This document shows, piece by piece, positions 34,959 to 42,631 of a stretch of DNA of 64,000 nt. The notes under the pieces are model-generated. The model worked only from the letters and a program-made list of their open reading frames with translations. It was not told the origin of the DNA and made no database searches. The position numbers and the translations under genes were made by a program. Each line of letters begins with the position of its first letter. Within the stretch, counting starts at the first letter, position 1. The DNA comes from Prosthecobacter sp. (lineage in GTDB: Bacteria > Verrucomicrobiota > Verrucomicrobiia > Verrucomicrobiales > Verrucomicrobiaceae): the NCBI GenBank assembly GCA_021733925.1, contig JAIPJY010000040.1, positions 1 through 64,000 of the forward strand, in the 5' to 3' direction.

Positions 34959-35984
34959 ATGAAATCTGCCGCCGTCGTCAATTACGCGCCTGAAAAAGGC
35001 TCCGTCGAAATCCGTGAAATCGAAACGCCAACCATCGGCAGCGAGGATGTGCTCCTCGAAGTCGCCAACGTCGGTGTTTGTGGCTCTGATCTGCATCAGT
35101 GGACCGCCGACCACTCCTGGCCGGTGAATTACCCTGTCGTGCTCGGTCATGAGTTCGGCGGACGCATTGTCGAAGTCGGCAAAGATGTGGAAGGCTGGAA
35201 GGAAGGCGACCGCGTCGTCTCCGAAACCGCCGCCATCATCAGCCCGAACAATCCGATGACGAAGCGGGGTCTCTACAACCTGGATCCAACCCGCAAGGGC
35301 TTCGGCTACGGGGTGAACGGAGCGATGACCAAGTATGTGCGCGTGCCCAGCCGCATTCTGCATCATGTGCCGGATCAGCTTCCCTTTGAGCAAGCCTGCC
35401 TCACCGAGCCCTGCTGTGTGGCCTACAGCGCCGTGGTGAAAAACGCACGGATTGAACCCGGTGACCGCGTCGTTGTGCTTGGCCCAGGCACCATTGGAAT
35501 CCTCTGCGCTGCTATGGCTCGCCTTTGCGGTGCGCAGGTCGCCATCGTCGGTCTGCCTCAGGATGCGCATCGTTTGGAAATTGCGAAGCAGTACGGCTGC
35601 GAAGTGATCATCGGGGATGCGAAGCCGTGGGCGACCGCGCGCGACGGTCTCGGCTGCGATGGCGTCATCGACGCCGCGGGTGCGAGTGTTACGCTAAAGA
35701 TCGCACTCGACATCGTTCGCCCTGCGGGATGGATCAGCAAAGTGGGTTGGGGCCCGCAGCCGCTCGGTTTCAATCTCGACCCGCTCGTGCAGAAGAACAT
35801 CACGCTGCAAGGCAGCTTCAGCCACAACTGGCCGATCTGGGAACGCGTCATCGCCCTGCTCAGCAGCGGTCAGTTTGATGTGAAGCCGATCATCGGCGGT
35901 GTCTGGCCTGTGACCGAGTGGCACGAAGCCTTCGAGAAGATGCACAAAGGCGAAGTGGTGAAGAGCGTGCTGCGCCCGGTTTGA
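34959..35984 (+). CDS. zinc-type medium-chain dehydrogenase lacking the structural-zinc lobe
   Basis: The start MKSAAVVNYAPEKG gives a 341-residue MDR enzyme. The catalytic zinc ligands Cys41 (VCGSD), His64-Glu65 (GHEFGG) and Glu150 (TEPC) are present, and the coenzyme site is VVVLGPGTIG (171-180). The lobe that normally carries four Cys for the structural zinc (about residues 90-110) has none, yet aligned family features around it such as YNLDPTRKGFGYG are kept. It probably oxidises a sugar alcohol or hydroxy acid. It lies 21 bp downstream of the HUMPS gene. Confidence 0.88.
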   Translation: MKSAAVVNYAPEKGSVEIREIETPTIGSEDVLLEVANVGVCGSDLHQWTADHSWPVNYPVVLGHEFGGRIVEVGKDVEGWKEGDRVVSETAAIISPNNPMTKRGLYNLDPTRKGFGYGVNGAMTKYVRVPSRILHHVPDQLPFEQACLTEPCCVAYSAVVKNARIEPGDRVVVLGPGTIGILCAAMARLCGAQVAIVGLPQDAHRLEIAKQYGCEVIIGDAKPWATARDGLGCDGVIDAAGASVTLKIALDIVRPAGWISKVGWGPQPLGFNLDPLVQKNITLQGSFSHNWPIWERVIALLSSGQFDVKPIIGGVWPVTEWHEAFEKMHKGEVVKSVLRPV

Positions 35985-36016
35985 TCATCAGTTCACTTCC
36001 AGCCATTTCGATTCGC

Positions 36017-36967
36017 ATGAGCATTCGACTTCTGACGGCTCTGGCGCTGCTTTCCTGTGGCTGCATGGCTTCGGCGCAAACGCCAAAGCCCTCGGTCTGG
36101 ATCAGTCCGCCGGGTCAGGACAAATGCCTGGCCTTCCGCCAGTTGTTTGAGCAACCGGATGCCTGGAAGGAAACGAGAGTGGTAACGGATGTGCTGTTCA
36201 TCACCGACTTGAACCTGCAGCGCCACTTTTCCGATGAAGAACTGCGCAAGTGGTTCGGCATGATGAAGGCGTGGAAGCTGAAGCTGGCGATGGAAGTCGG
36301 GGCAGTGAAGCCTTGGGCGCAAACCGGCGAGAAATGCTTCAACGCCGAGCGCAAAAACTGGGAGCGGCTGCAAAGCCTCGGAGCGAATCTCTACGCCATC
36401 GCGATGGATGAGCCGCTGGTCTGTGCGCGCGAGCAGATCCATCGAAGTGATGAGTATGCGATGAAGGAAACCGCCGCCTATGTCGCGCTGGTGCGCCAGC
36501 ATTTCCCGGATGTGCTCATCGGCGACATTGAGGCGTATCCATCAGCCCCCATCGAAGAGCACCAGAAGTGGATCAAAGGACTGCAGCAGCAGCTTGCCGA
36601 AAAGAAGGTGCGAGGGCTCGACTTTTACCGGCTGGATGTGGACTGGCTGCGCTTCAATGTGCAGCAGAAGGGTTCCTGGAAAGAAGTGCGGCAGCTGGAG
36701 CTGTTTTGCCGCCAGAAGAAGCTGCCTTTCTCTCTGATTTATTGGGCCTCCGGTTATCCTGGCATGCAGAATCGCGGACTTGCCGATGACAGCACCTGGT
36801 ACACTTCCATCATGCAGCAGGGCTACGACTACGCCGCCGTGGATGGCAGGCCGGATCAGATCGTGATCGAGAGCTGGGTGAGCGCCCCATCGCAATGCCT
36901 GCCTGAAACGGGCGACTGGACCTTTACCCGCTCGGTGCTGGACTTTGTGAAGAAGTTCGTCAAATAG
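36017..36967 (+). CDS. exported protein, TIM-barrel-like
   Basis: The start at 36017 gives a signal sequence MSIRLLTALALLSCGCMASA with a lipobox-like LLSCGC, so it may be a lipoprotein, and a mature protein of about 295 residues. Patterns such as DVLFITDLNLQRHF, LYAIAMDEPL and VLIGDIEAYPSAP suggest a glycosidase-like TIM barrel with acidic residues at the ends of strands. No family is recognised with certainty. It follows the dehydrogenase by 33 bp and probably belongs to the same operon. Confidence 0.72.
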   Translation: MSIRLLTALALLSCGCMASAQTPKPSVWISPPGQDKCLAFRQLFEQPDAWKETRVVTDVLFITDLNLQRHFSDEELRKWFGMMKAWKLKLAMEVGAVKPWAQTGEKCFNAERKNWERLQSLGANLYAIAMDEPLVCAREQIHRSDEYAMKETAAYVALVRQHFPDVLIGDIEAYPSAPIEEHQKWIKGLQQQLAEKKVRGLDFYRLDVDWLRFNVQQKGSWKEVRQLELFCRQKKLPFSLIYWASGYPGMQNRGLADDSTWYTSIMQQGYDYAAVDGRPDQIVIESWVSAPSQCLPETGDWTFTRSVLDFVKKFVK

Positions 36968-36974
36968 CCTGTGT

Positions 36975-36999
36975 GATGAACGGCGCTCAGCCGTTCATC
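36975..36999 (+). other. perfect 10-bp intergenic hairpin
   Basis: GATGAACGGC (36975-36984) pairs perfectly with GCCGTTCATC (36990-36999) around GCTCA, between the stop at 36967 and the next start at 37022. There is no T-run, so it could be a processing or stabilising stem rather than a terminator. Confidence 0.5.
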
Positions 37000-37021
37000 C
37001 TTCCTCCACCTACCACCAGCC

Positions 37022-37699
37022 ATGAAATCCATTCTCTGTCTCGCCCTGCTTTCCACAACCGTATTCGCTGCTGATTATCCACGCGTCATTTTCTCAGATG
37101 ACTTCGCTTCCGACGGTTTCGGCAAAGCCTGGGGCCATTACAAGAGCTCCAGCGAGGTGAAAGGCGGCGTGCTGGTTGGCATCACTGCACCCACCTCGGA
37201 CCACAGCGCCGTGGACAACATCAAAATCGAAGGCGAGCGTGACCTCGAAGTCAGCGTGAAATTCCGCTTCGTCAGCGACAAGGCGAAGAGCTTCAATGTG
37301 TGGTTCGACGACAAGAACTACAAAGGTTCCCACGCCGGCCACATCTGCCAGGCCTCCATCGCGCCGACCAGCGTGACGGTGTCTGACGCGAAAACCGGAG
37401 GCTTCGACCTCAGCAACGGTCTTTACGACCGCAAGAAGGCCAACCAGCTCACGGCGGAAGAGAAGAAGATGCTGACCACGAAGACGACGAAATTCCCGGT
37501 CAAGCTCAGCTTGGAGGAGTGGCACACGCTCGTGGTGAACACGAGCGGTGATGAGATCAGCGTGAGCATTGACGGCAAGGCCGTTGGCTCCTTCAAATCT
37601 TCAGGCATCAATCACGACACCAAGTCTCTGATCAGCCTGACCACGAATGCTGTGGACGTCGAGTACGACGACTTCAGCATCAAGGGTGTGGCGAAATAA
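37022..37699 (+). CDS. exported LamG/DUF1080-like beta-sandwich protein
   Basis: The 225-residue protein has a signal peptide (MKSILCLALLSTTVFAAD) and a beta-rich mature domain with YPRVIFSDDFAS, FNVWFDDKNYKG, WHTLVVNTSGDEISVSIDG and YDDFSIKG, a pattern of the concanavalin-like 3-keto-disaccharide-hydrolase or LamG type. It may hydrolyse or bind sugars. No catalytic residues could be assigned. It ends 18 bp before the end of the convergent pseudopilin gene. Confidence 0.72.
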   Translation: MKSILCLALLSTTVFAADYPRVIFSDDFASDGFGKAWGHYKSSSEVKGGVLVGITAPTSDHSAVDNIKIEGERDLEVSVKFRFVSDKAKSFNVWFDDKNYKGSHAGHICQASIAPTSVTVSDAKTGGFDLSNGLYDRKKANQLTAEEKKMLTTKTTKFPVKLSLEEWHTLVVNTSGDEISVSIDGKAVGSFKSSGINHDTKSLISLTTNAVDVEYDDFSIKGVAK

Positions 37700-37716
37700 T
37701 CAGACTCCAATTCGTC

Positions 37717-38331
37717 TCACCAGTTTTTGATCCATTTGATGCCGAGGCTGGCCTTGGCCTCGGTGTCTTTGGATTTGGACATACTGTTCTTTTCGTCGTC
37801 CGCGTATGACCACAGGTCATAGGTTGAATTGAGGGTGTTTTTCTTTTCGCTGTCGGCTTTGATGTATTGAAAAGGATGCCCAAAGGCATCGACGAGAATG
37901 TAACTGCCTCCCACCTTGCGCCACATGCCCTCCGGCATATCTGCCATGATGACGTTCTTGATTTCTTCGGCGCTGACCTTTCCATCGGACTGAGATTCGC
38001 TTTTCTCCGCGCTTCTGGCACCCTTGATGGCGTCGTAGCCGTCTCCCCGCAGTGCTTGATACAGGCATTTGGCGGCACCAATGCGATAGACCTTTCCTGG
38101 CATAACCTCAGCCGTTTCATCCGCATTTACCGGCTCGGGGTATTCACCAAATCGAGCATAATAGCTCTCCAAAGCAGCCTCGATGGTCTGCCTGGTGCCT
38201 TGGGTCACTTGACGCTTGGAGGAGGCCGGAGACCCGCTCTTCAGCACCAATGTGGCAAGCAGAGCAATGATGCTGATGACAACGAGCACCTCCATGAGCG
38301 TAAAACCATGGCCTTTACGGATGATTTTCAT
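37717..38331 (-). CDS. type II secretion/type IV pilin-like pseudopilin
   Basis: The N-terminus MKIIRKGHGFTLMEVLVVIS has the prepilin peptidase site G|FTLME with Glu at position +5 and a hydrophobic helix (to about residue 30). The 204-residue protein then has the pseudopilin core: ALESYYARFGEYPEPVNADE and a C-terminal YDLWSYADDEK, as in GspG-like major pseudopilins. An insertion with SDGKVSAEEI resembles an EF-hand loop. No other secretion gene is nearby, so it is an orphan; many Verrucomicrobia have such single pseudopilins. The start at 38331 was chosen over upstream ones to place the cleavage site correctly. Confidence 0.85.
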   Translation of the reverse strand: MKIIRKGHGFTLMEVLVVISIIALLATLVLKSGSPASSKRQVTQGTRQTIEAALESYYARFGEYPEPVNADETAEVMPGKVYRIGAAKCLYQALRGDGYDAIKGARSAEKSESQSDGKVSAEEIKNVIMADMPEGMWRKVGGSYILVDAFGHPFQYIKADSEKKNTLNSTYDLWSYADDEKNSMSKSKDTEAKASLGIKWIKNW

Positions 38332-38441
38332 GACGAAATGATATGTGAATGGCTGTATTCGGCCAAGCTTTAAATTACTGACGCATTTCACACAGACTTT
38401 GTCGTGGAACTGCAGGCTGTGTCTCCGTTATGCTCACCGTC

Positions 38442-39839
38442 ATGAATCCCAACCCAACCAGCAGTGACAGGCGTACGCGGCGTGCCTTTGTGAAGGCGTC
38501 TGCCGTCGCGGCGGTGGCTCCCATGACATCGGTAGTGGCAGCGGATAAGGTGCTGGTGAAAGCGCCGATGCGTGAGATCGAGACAGATGTGCTCGTTTGC
38601 GGCGGTGGCTGCGCAGGCACTGCGGCGGCACTCAGCGCCGCAAGGAACGGCGCAAAGACGTTGCTGGTGGAGAAGGCCCCATTCGCGGGCGGCATCATCA
38701 CCAGCGTGGGCCTGCCGTACTTCGACGGCATTGCGGACATCAAAACGCATCGTGTCGTCGTGCGCGGCATTGCGCTGGAGTTGCTGGCGAAGACGGGGGT
38801 GTGCAAAGCGGATGCGCAGGAGATCAAGCCGCATAATCCCACGATCCCGAACACCTTTGAGTTCAAAGTGCTGCTCGACCGCGAGTTGCAAGCCTGCGGC
38901 GACAAACTGACCGTGCTGTTCAACTCCTTCGTGTGCGATGCGGAGTCCACCAATGGCCGCGTGACCTCAGTGGTAATCGCCAACAAGGACGGACTGGTCC
39001 GCATCAAGCCCAAGGTGGTGATCGACTGTACCGGCGATGCCGATGTGGCCGCCCGTGCGGGTGCGCCCACCGAGCAAAGTGCCGAGGTGCAGCCGCTAAC
39101 GCTGCATTTCCGCATCGGCAAAGTCCAGCGCGTTCCCGACATCAGCAAGCTCTGCCGCGCTGCGCTGGTGAAAGCGCAGGAACTGGGTGAACTGCCGCAC
39201 TTTTACGGGCCGGGTGTGATGTTCATGTATTCCGATGATGAGGTTTACATCCATGGCGTACGCGTCCCAGCGAACCCCACCGATGCAGCGGATCTGAGCC
39301 GCGCGGAGATGCAGGGACGAGCCGATGCATTGGCCATGCACCGAGCCTGGAAACGCGACATCCCTGCTTTTGCAGAATCGTACTTTCTCGAAGCTTATCC
39401 GTGGATCGGCGTGCGTGAATCGCGCAGACTCATCGGCCAGCACATTTTGAACGAGAAGGAAATCATGCAGGGCCGACGGTTTGATGACGCCATCGCCACC
39501 GGGTGCTGGTATCTCGATCTGCATCCGAACAAAACCGTTGTCGGCAGTGCGAATGACTTCAACCCTGAGAAAGTGCAGCCCGGGCCCTATGACATTCCGT
39601 ATCGCTCGCTGGTGCCGCAGCAGATCGAAAACCTGCTCGTCGCGGGTCGTTGCCATAGCGCCACACGCGGTGCGCATGCCTCCACCCGCGTGACCGTCAC
39701 CGCCATGGCGCTTGGAGAGGCGGCGGGTTGTGCAGCAGCGATGAGTTTGAAGCAGAATATTCCTGTCGCATCGCTGAATGGTCAGCGAGTGCGCGAAGCT
39801 CTCTCCCAACAAAATTCCGGTCCTTTTACTGAATCCTAA
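38442..39839 (+). CDS. Tat-exported FAD-dependent oxidoreductase, paralogue 2
   Basis: The start at 38442 (MNPNPTSSDRRTRRAFVKAS) places a twin-arginine signal at the N-terminus; an ATG at 38430 overlaps a promoter-like GTTA box and is less likely. The FAD Rossmann motif is TDVLVCGGGCAGTAAALSAA, followed by VEKAPFAGG and, near the end, LLVAGRCHSATRGAHA...MALGEAAGCAAA. It is a paralogue of 31781-33217. It lies immediately upstream of an SDR, with a 4-bp gap, and probably oxidises a sugar-like substrate on the periplasmic side. Confidence 0.87.
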   Translation: MNPNPTSSDRRTRRAFVKASAVAAVAPMTSVVAADKVLVKAPMREIETDVLVCGGGCAGTAAALSAARNGAKTLLVEKAPFAGGIITSVGLPYFDGIADIKTHRVVVRGIALELLAKTGVCKADAQEIKPHNPTIPNTFEFKVLLDRELQACGDKLTVLFNSFVCDAESTNGRVTSVVIANKDGLVRIKPKVVIDCTGDADVAARAGAPTEQSAEVQPLTLHFRIGKVQRVPDISKLCRAALVKAQELGELPHFYGPGVMFMYSDDEVYIHGVRVPANPTDAADLSRAEMQGRADALAMHRAWKRDIPAFAESYFLEAYPWIGVRESRRLIGQHILNEKEIMQGRRFDDAIATGCWYLDLHPNKTVVGSANDFNPEKVQPGPYDIPYRSLVPQQIENLLVAGRCHSATRGAHASTRVTVTAMALGEAAGCAAAMSLKQNIPVASLNGQRVREALSQQNSGPFTES

Positions 39840-39843
39840 AAAC

Positions 39844-40644
39844 ATGTCTCGCCTTCAAAACAAAGTCATCATCGTCACTGGCAGCGTCACTGGCATTGGC
39901 AAAGCCATCGCCAAGCGCTGCGTCGCAGAAGGAGCACGCGTGCTCATTCATGGGCTTGAGCAGGATCTTGGCGATCAAACTGTCGCTGAACTCGGCGCGG
40001 AGAAAGCCACGCTCGTCATCAAGGATCTTGCGGATGAAGCAGCACCGCAATTGCTGGTGGATCACTGCATCAAGGCCTTCGGCAAAATTGATGCCGTGGT
40101 CAACAACGCGGCACAGGTTGGCACCGGGAACATCCAGACCACGGATGGTGCGTGGTTCCGCCGGATGCTGGAGATCAATTGTGTGGTCCCCTACCTCATC
40201 ACCCGAGCAGCTCTTCCGCACCTGCGTGAGACGCGCGGCAGTGTCATCAACATCGGCAGTGTGAATGCCTACAGCGGAGAGCCCAATTTGATGCCTTACA
40301 GCGTCAGCAAGGGTGCGCTCATGACCCTGACGCGCAACCTTGGCGACACACTCATGCGCGAAGACGGTGTGCGGGTAAACCAGATCAATCCCGGCTGGGT
40401 GCTCACGGAAAATGAGGCCAAGCGCAAACGCGAGCACGGCCTGCGCGAAGACTGGTATGCTGATCTGCCCAAGGTCTATGCCCCTGCGGGTCGCATCCTC
40501 TGGCCCGATGAGATCGCCGCCTGCGCTGCCTGGCTGCTCGCCGACGAATGCGGCCCCATCAGCGGCCAGGTCTTCGATCTGGAACAGCATCCCTTCATTG
40601 GTCGCAATCCGCCCAAGGACAGTTCCACCATTCCCTCCAAATAA
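39844..40644 (+). CDS. short-chain dehydrogenase/reductase
   Basis: The 266-residue SDR has the cofactor motif TGSVTGIGK (about 13-21), the NNAA motif (about 86-89), and the catalytic triad Ser in INIGSVN, Tyr and Lys in YSVSKGA. Its C-terminus has the usual GPISGQVFDLE. It would oxidise or reduce a sugar or uronate-like alcohol with NAD(P). Gene order oxidoreductase, SDR, sugar isomerase, with 4- and 5-bp spacing, suggests an operon. Confidence 0.9.
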   Translation: MSRLQNKVIIVTGSVTGIGKAIAKRCVAEGARVLIHGLEQDLGDQTVAELGAEKATLVIKDLADEAAPQLLVDHCIKAFGKIDAVVNNAAQVGTGNIQTTDGAWFRRMLEINCVVPYLITRAALPHLRETRGSVINIGSVNAYSGEPNLMPYSVSKGALMTLTRNLGDTLMREDGVRVNQINPGWVLTENEAKRKREHGLREDWYADLPKVYAPAGRILWPDEIAACAAWLLADECGPISGQVFDLEQHPFIGRNPPKDSSTIPSK

Positions 40645-40649
40645 CCACC

Positions 40650-41537
40650 ATGCCCAAACTCGCCGCCTTCCCCAAAGCCTTCATGCAGGCCCTCTGCAAA
40701 GAAGGAACCATGACCGTCTCCGAATGGATTCAACTCGCCTCCAAGCTCGATGTACAGGGCCTCGAATGGTATGCAGGCTTTCTGGAGATGGCCGATGAGA
40801 GCAAATGGCCGCACTTTCGCAAGGAAGTGGAGGACACCGGCAAGGTGATCCCGATGATGTGCTGCTCGCCCGACTTCACCCACCCAGACGCGGCTTTCCG
40901 CGAGAAGGAGATCGCGAAACAGAAGCGCTGGATCGACATGACGCATACGCTCGGCGGCTCGTACTGCCGCGTGCTCAGCGGGCAACGCCGTCCGGAGCTG
41001 ACAATGGATGAGGGCGTGAAGCTGGCCGCTGAATCCATCTACGCCTGCCTGCCCTATGCGCAGGAGCGTGGCATCACGCTGATCATCGAGAACCACTACA
41101 AGGACGACTTCTGGGAGTATCCCGAATTTGCGCAGAAGATGGATGTCTTCTGCAAGCTGGTGGATGCGGTGAATCACCCGAACTTCGGCGTGAACTATGA
41201 CCCTTCCAACACGTACCTGGCGGGTGAGGACCCGATAGAGCTGCTGAAGCGTGTTTCGCACCGAGTCGTGACCATGCATGCGAGCGACCGTTATCTTGCG
41301 GAAGGAACCATCGAAGATCTGCGCAAAGAAGAAGGCGGCGCACAGGGCTATGCCAAGCGTCTGCGTCATGGCGAGATCGGCAAAGGGCTCAACGACTACG
41401 ACGCCATCTTCACCGAACTGAAGAGCAAAGGCTTCAACGGCTGGATCAGCATCGAGGACGGTGTCGATGGCATGGAGCAGCTGGCACGCAGTGTGGAGTT
41501 CTTGAAAAAGAAAATCGCCATCTACTGGCCGCAGTAA
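40650..41537 (+). CDS. xylose-isomerase-like TIM barrel (sugar phosphate isomerase/epimerase family)
   Basis: The 295-residue protein is a TIM barrel with metal-type residues at the strand ends: Glu in LIIENHYKD, Asp in VNYDPSN, His in VVTMHASD and Glu in WISIEDGVDG. This matches the AP_endonuc_2-type epimerase/isomerase fold. The start ATG at 40650 is five bases after the SDR stop. Probable substrate: a keto-sugar or its epimer. Confidence 0.88.
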   Translation: MPKLAAFPKAFMQALCKEGTMTVSEWIQLASKLDVQGLEWYAGFLEMADESKWPHFRKEVEDTGKVIPMMCCSPDFTHPDAAFREKEIAKQKRWIDMTHTLGGSYCRVLSGQRRPELTMDEGVKLAAESIYACLPYAQERGITLIIENHYKDDFWEYPEFAQKMDVFCKLVDAVNHPNFGVNYDPSNTYLAGEDPIELLKRVSHRVVTMHASDRYLAEGTIEDLRKEEGGAQGYAKRLRHGEIGKGLNDYDAIFTELKSKGFNGWISIEDGVDGMEQLARSVEFLKKKIAIYWPQ

Positions 41538-41563
41538 GCGATTCCACCATTTCCAATTTTGTT

Positions 41564-41644
41564 ATGAAAACAAGCCCACGCAATATCATAAGAGGCATCA
41601 TCCGGCCCCGCCTTCTCGCTCTTGCAGCATCTGCGCAGGGATAA
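41564..41644 (+). CDS. possible signal-peptide-only micro-ORF
   Basis: ATG at 41564 opens a 26-residue frame beginning MKTSPRNIIRGIIRPRLLAL and ending in ASAQG. It has the shape of a signal peptide with no mature protein. It could be a truncated remnant of an exported protein, or nothing. Only the composition supports it. Confidence 0.2.
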   Translation: MKTSPRNIIRGIIRPRLLALAASAQG

Positions 41645-41665
41645 GTCACACCTCTGCATCCCACC

Positions 41666-42604
41666 ATGAAACACACCCTCCTCCTTGGCTCATTCTTTGT
41701 TCTGATCACCGCTCCCCTGCATGCCCAGGAGCCTGAACGCATCCGCGACGTCATTTACACCAAGCATGATGGAGTGGCGCTGACCATGGATGTGTTCAAG
41801 CCGGTGAAGCCGAACGGTGCGGGCATCATCAAGATCGTCAGCGGCGGCTGGAAATCCAACCACAATGGCATCAGTGATGGTGGCTGGCCGAAGGCGGGCT
41901 ACACGACGTTTGTGGTCGTACACGGCACGCAGCCAAGGTTTCAGGTGGAGGAGATCGTAGCTGATCTGAACCGTGCAGTGCGGTTTGTTCGCGCCCATGC
42001 GGCAGACTATGGCGTGGATCCGCAAAAGCTCGGCGTCACAGGCAGCAGCGCAGGCGGACACCTGAGCCTGATGCTGGCGACGCGTGGCGGCCCGGGCGAT
42101 GCGAAAGCGGCTGACCCCATTGATCGTGAGAGCAGCGCCGTGAATGCCGTCGCATGCTTTTACCCGCCGACCGATTACCTGAACTGGTTCGAGCCGGGCG
42201 ACAACGCGGTGGGCATCGGCAAGCTCGCGGCCTATGCGGCGGCGTTTGGTCCGAAGGCAGCGACGGAGGAAGGACGTGCATCTTTGGGACGTGAGCTCTC
42301 ATCAATCTACTGGGTCCACAAAGGGCAGCCGCCCATCTTCATCGTGCATGGCGATGCCGACCCGCAGGTGTCAATCACACAGTCGCAACGCTTTCTCAAA
42401 CGCTGCCACGAAGAGGGAGTTGTGTGTGAGCTAGTCATCCGCGAAGGTGCGGGCCACGGTGGCTGGCAGGAAATGCCACAGGACACAGAACGCATGGTCG
42501 AGTGGTTCGATCTTCAACTGCTCGGCAAGCAGCCGGCCAAGGCGTTCACGCTGGACGTGTCCTCCCTGCCCAGCACGCCGGTGCAGAAGGTGAAGAAGCC
42601 TTGA
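41666..42604 (+). CDS. exported alpha/beta-hydrolase esterase
   Basis: The 312-residue protein starts with a signal peptide (MKHTLLLGSFFVLITAPLHA). The nucleophile is in GVTGSSAGGHLS, the acid in IVHGDADPQV and the His in REGAGHGGWQ. The oxyanion-loop HGGG is replaced by IVSGGWKS, unlike 27175. It probably removes acyl or acetyl groups from a polysaccharide. Confidence 0.85.
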   Translation: MKHTLLLGSFFVLITAPLHAQEPERIRDVIYTKHDGVALTMDVFKPVKPNGAGIIKIVSGGWKSNHNGISDGGWPKAGYTTFVVVHGTQPRFQVEEIVADLNRAVRFVRAHAADYGVDPQKLGVTGSSAGGHLSLMLATRGGPGDAKAADPIDRESSAVNAVACFYPPTDYLNWFEPGDNAVGIGKLAAYAAAFGPKAATEEGRASLGRELSSIYWVHKGQPPIFIVHGDADPQVSITQSQRFLKRCHEEGVVCELVIREGAGHGGWQEMPQDTERMVEWFDLQLLGKQPAKAFTLDVSSLPSTPVQKVKKP

Positions 42605-42631
42605 GTCAGCATATTCCTCGCGCTCCATGTC

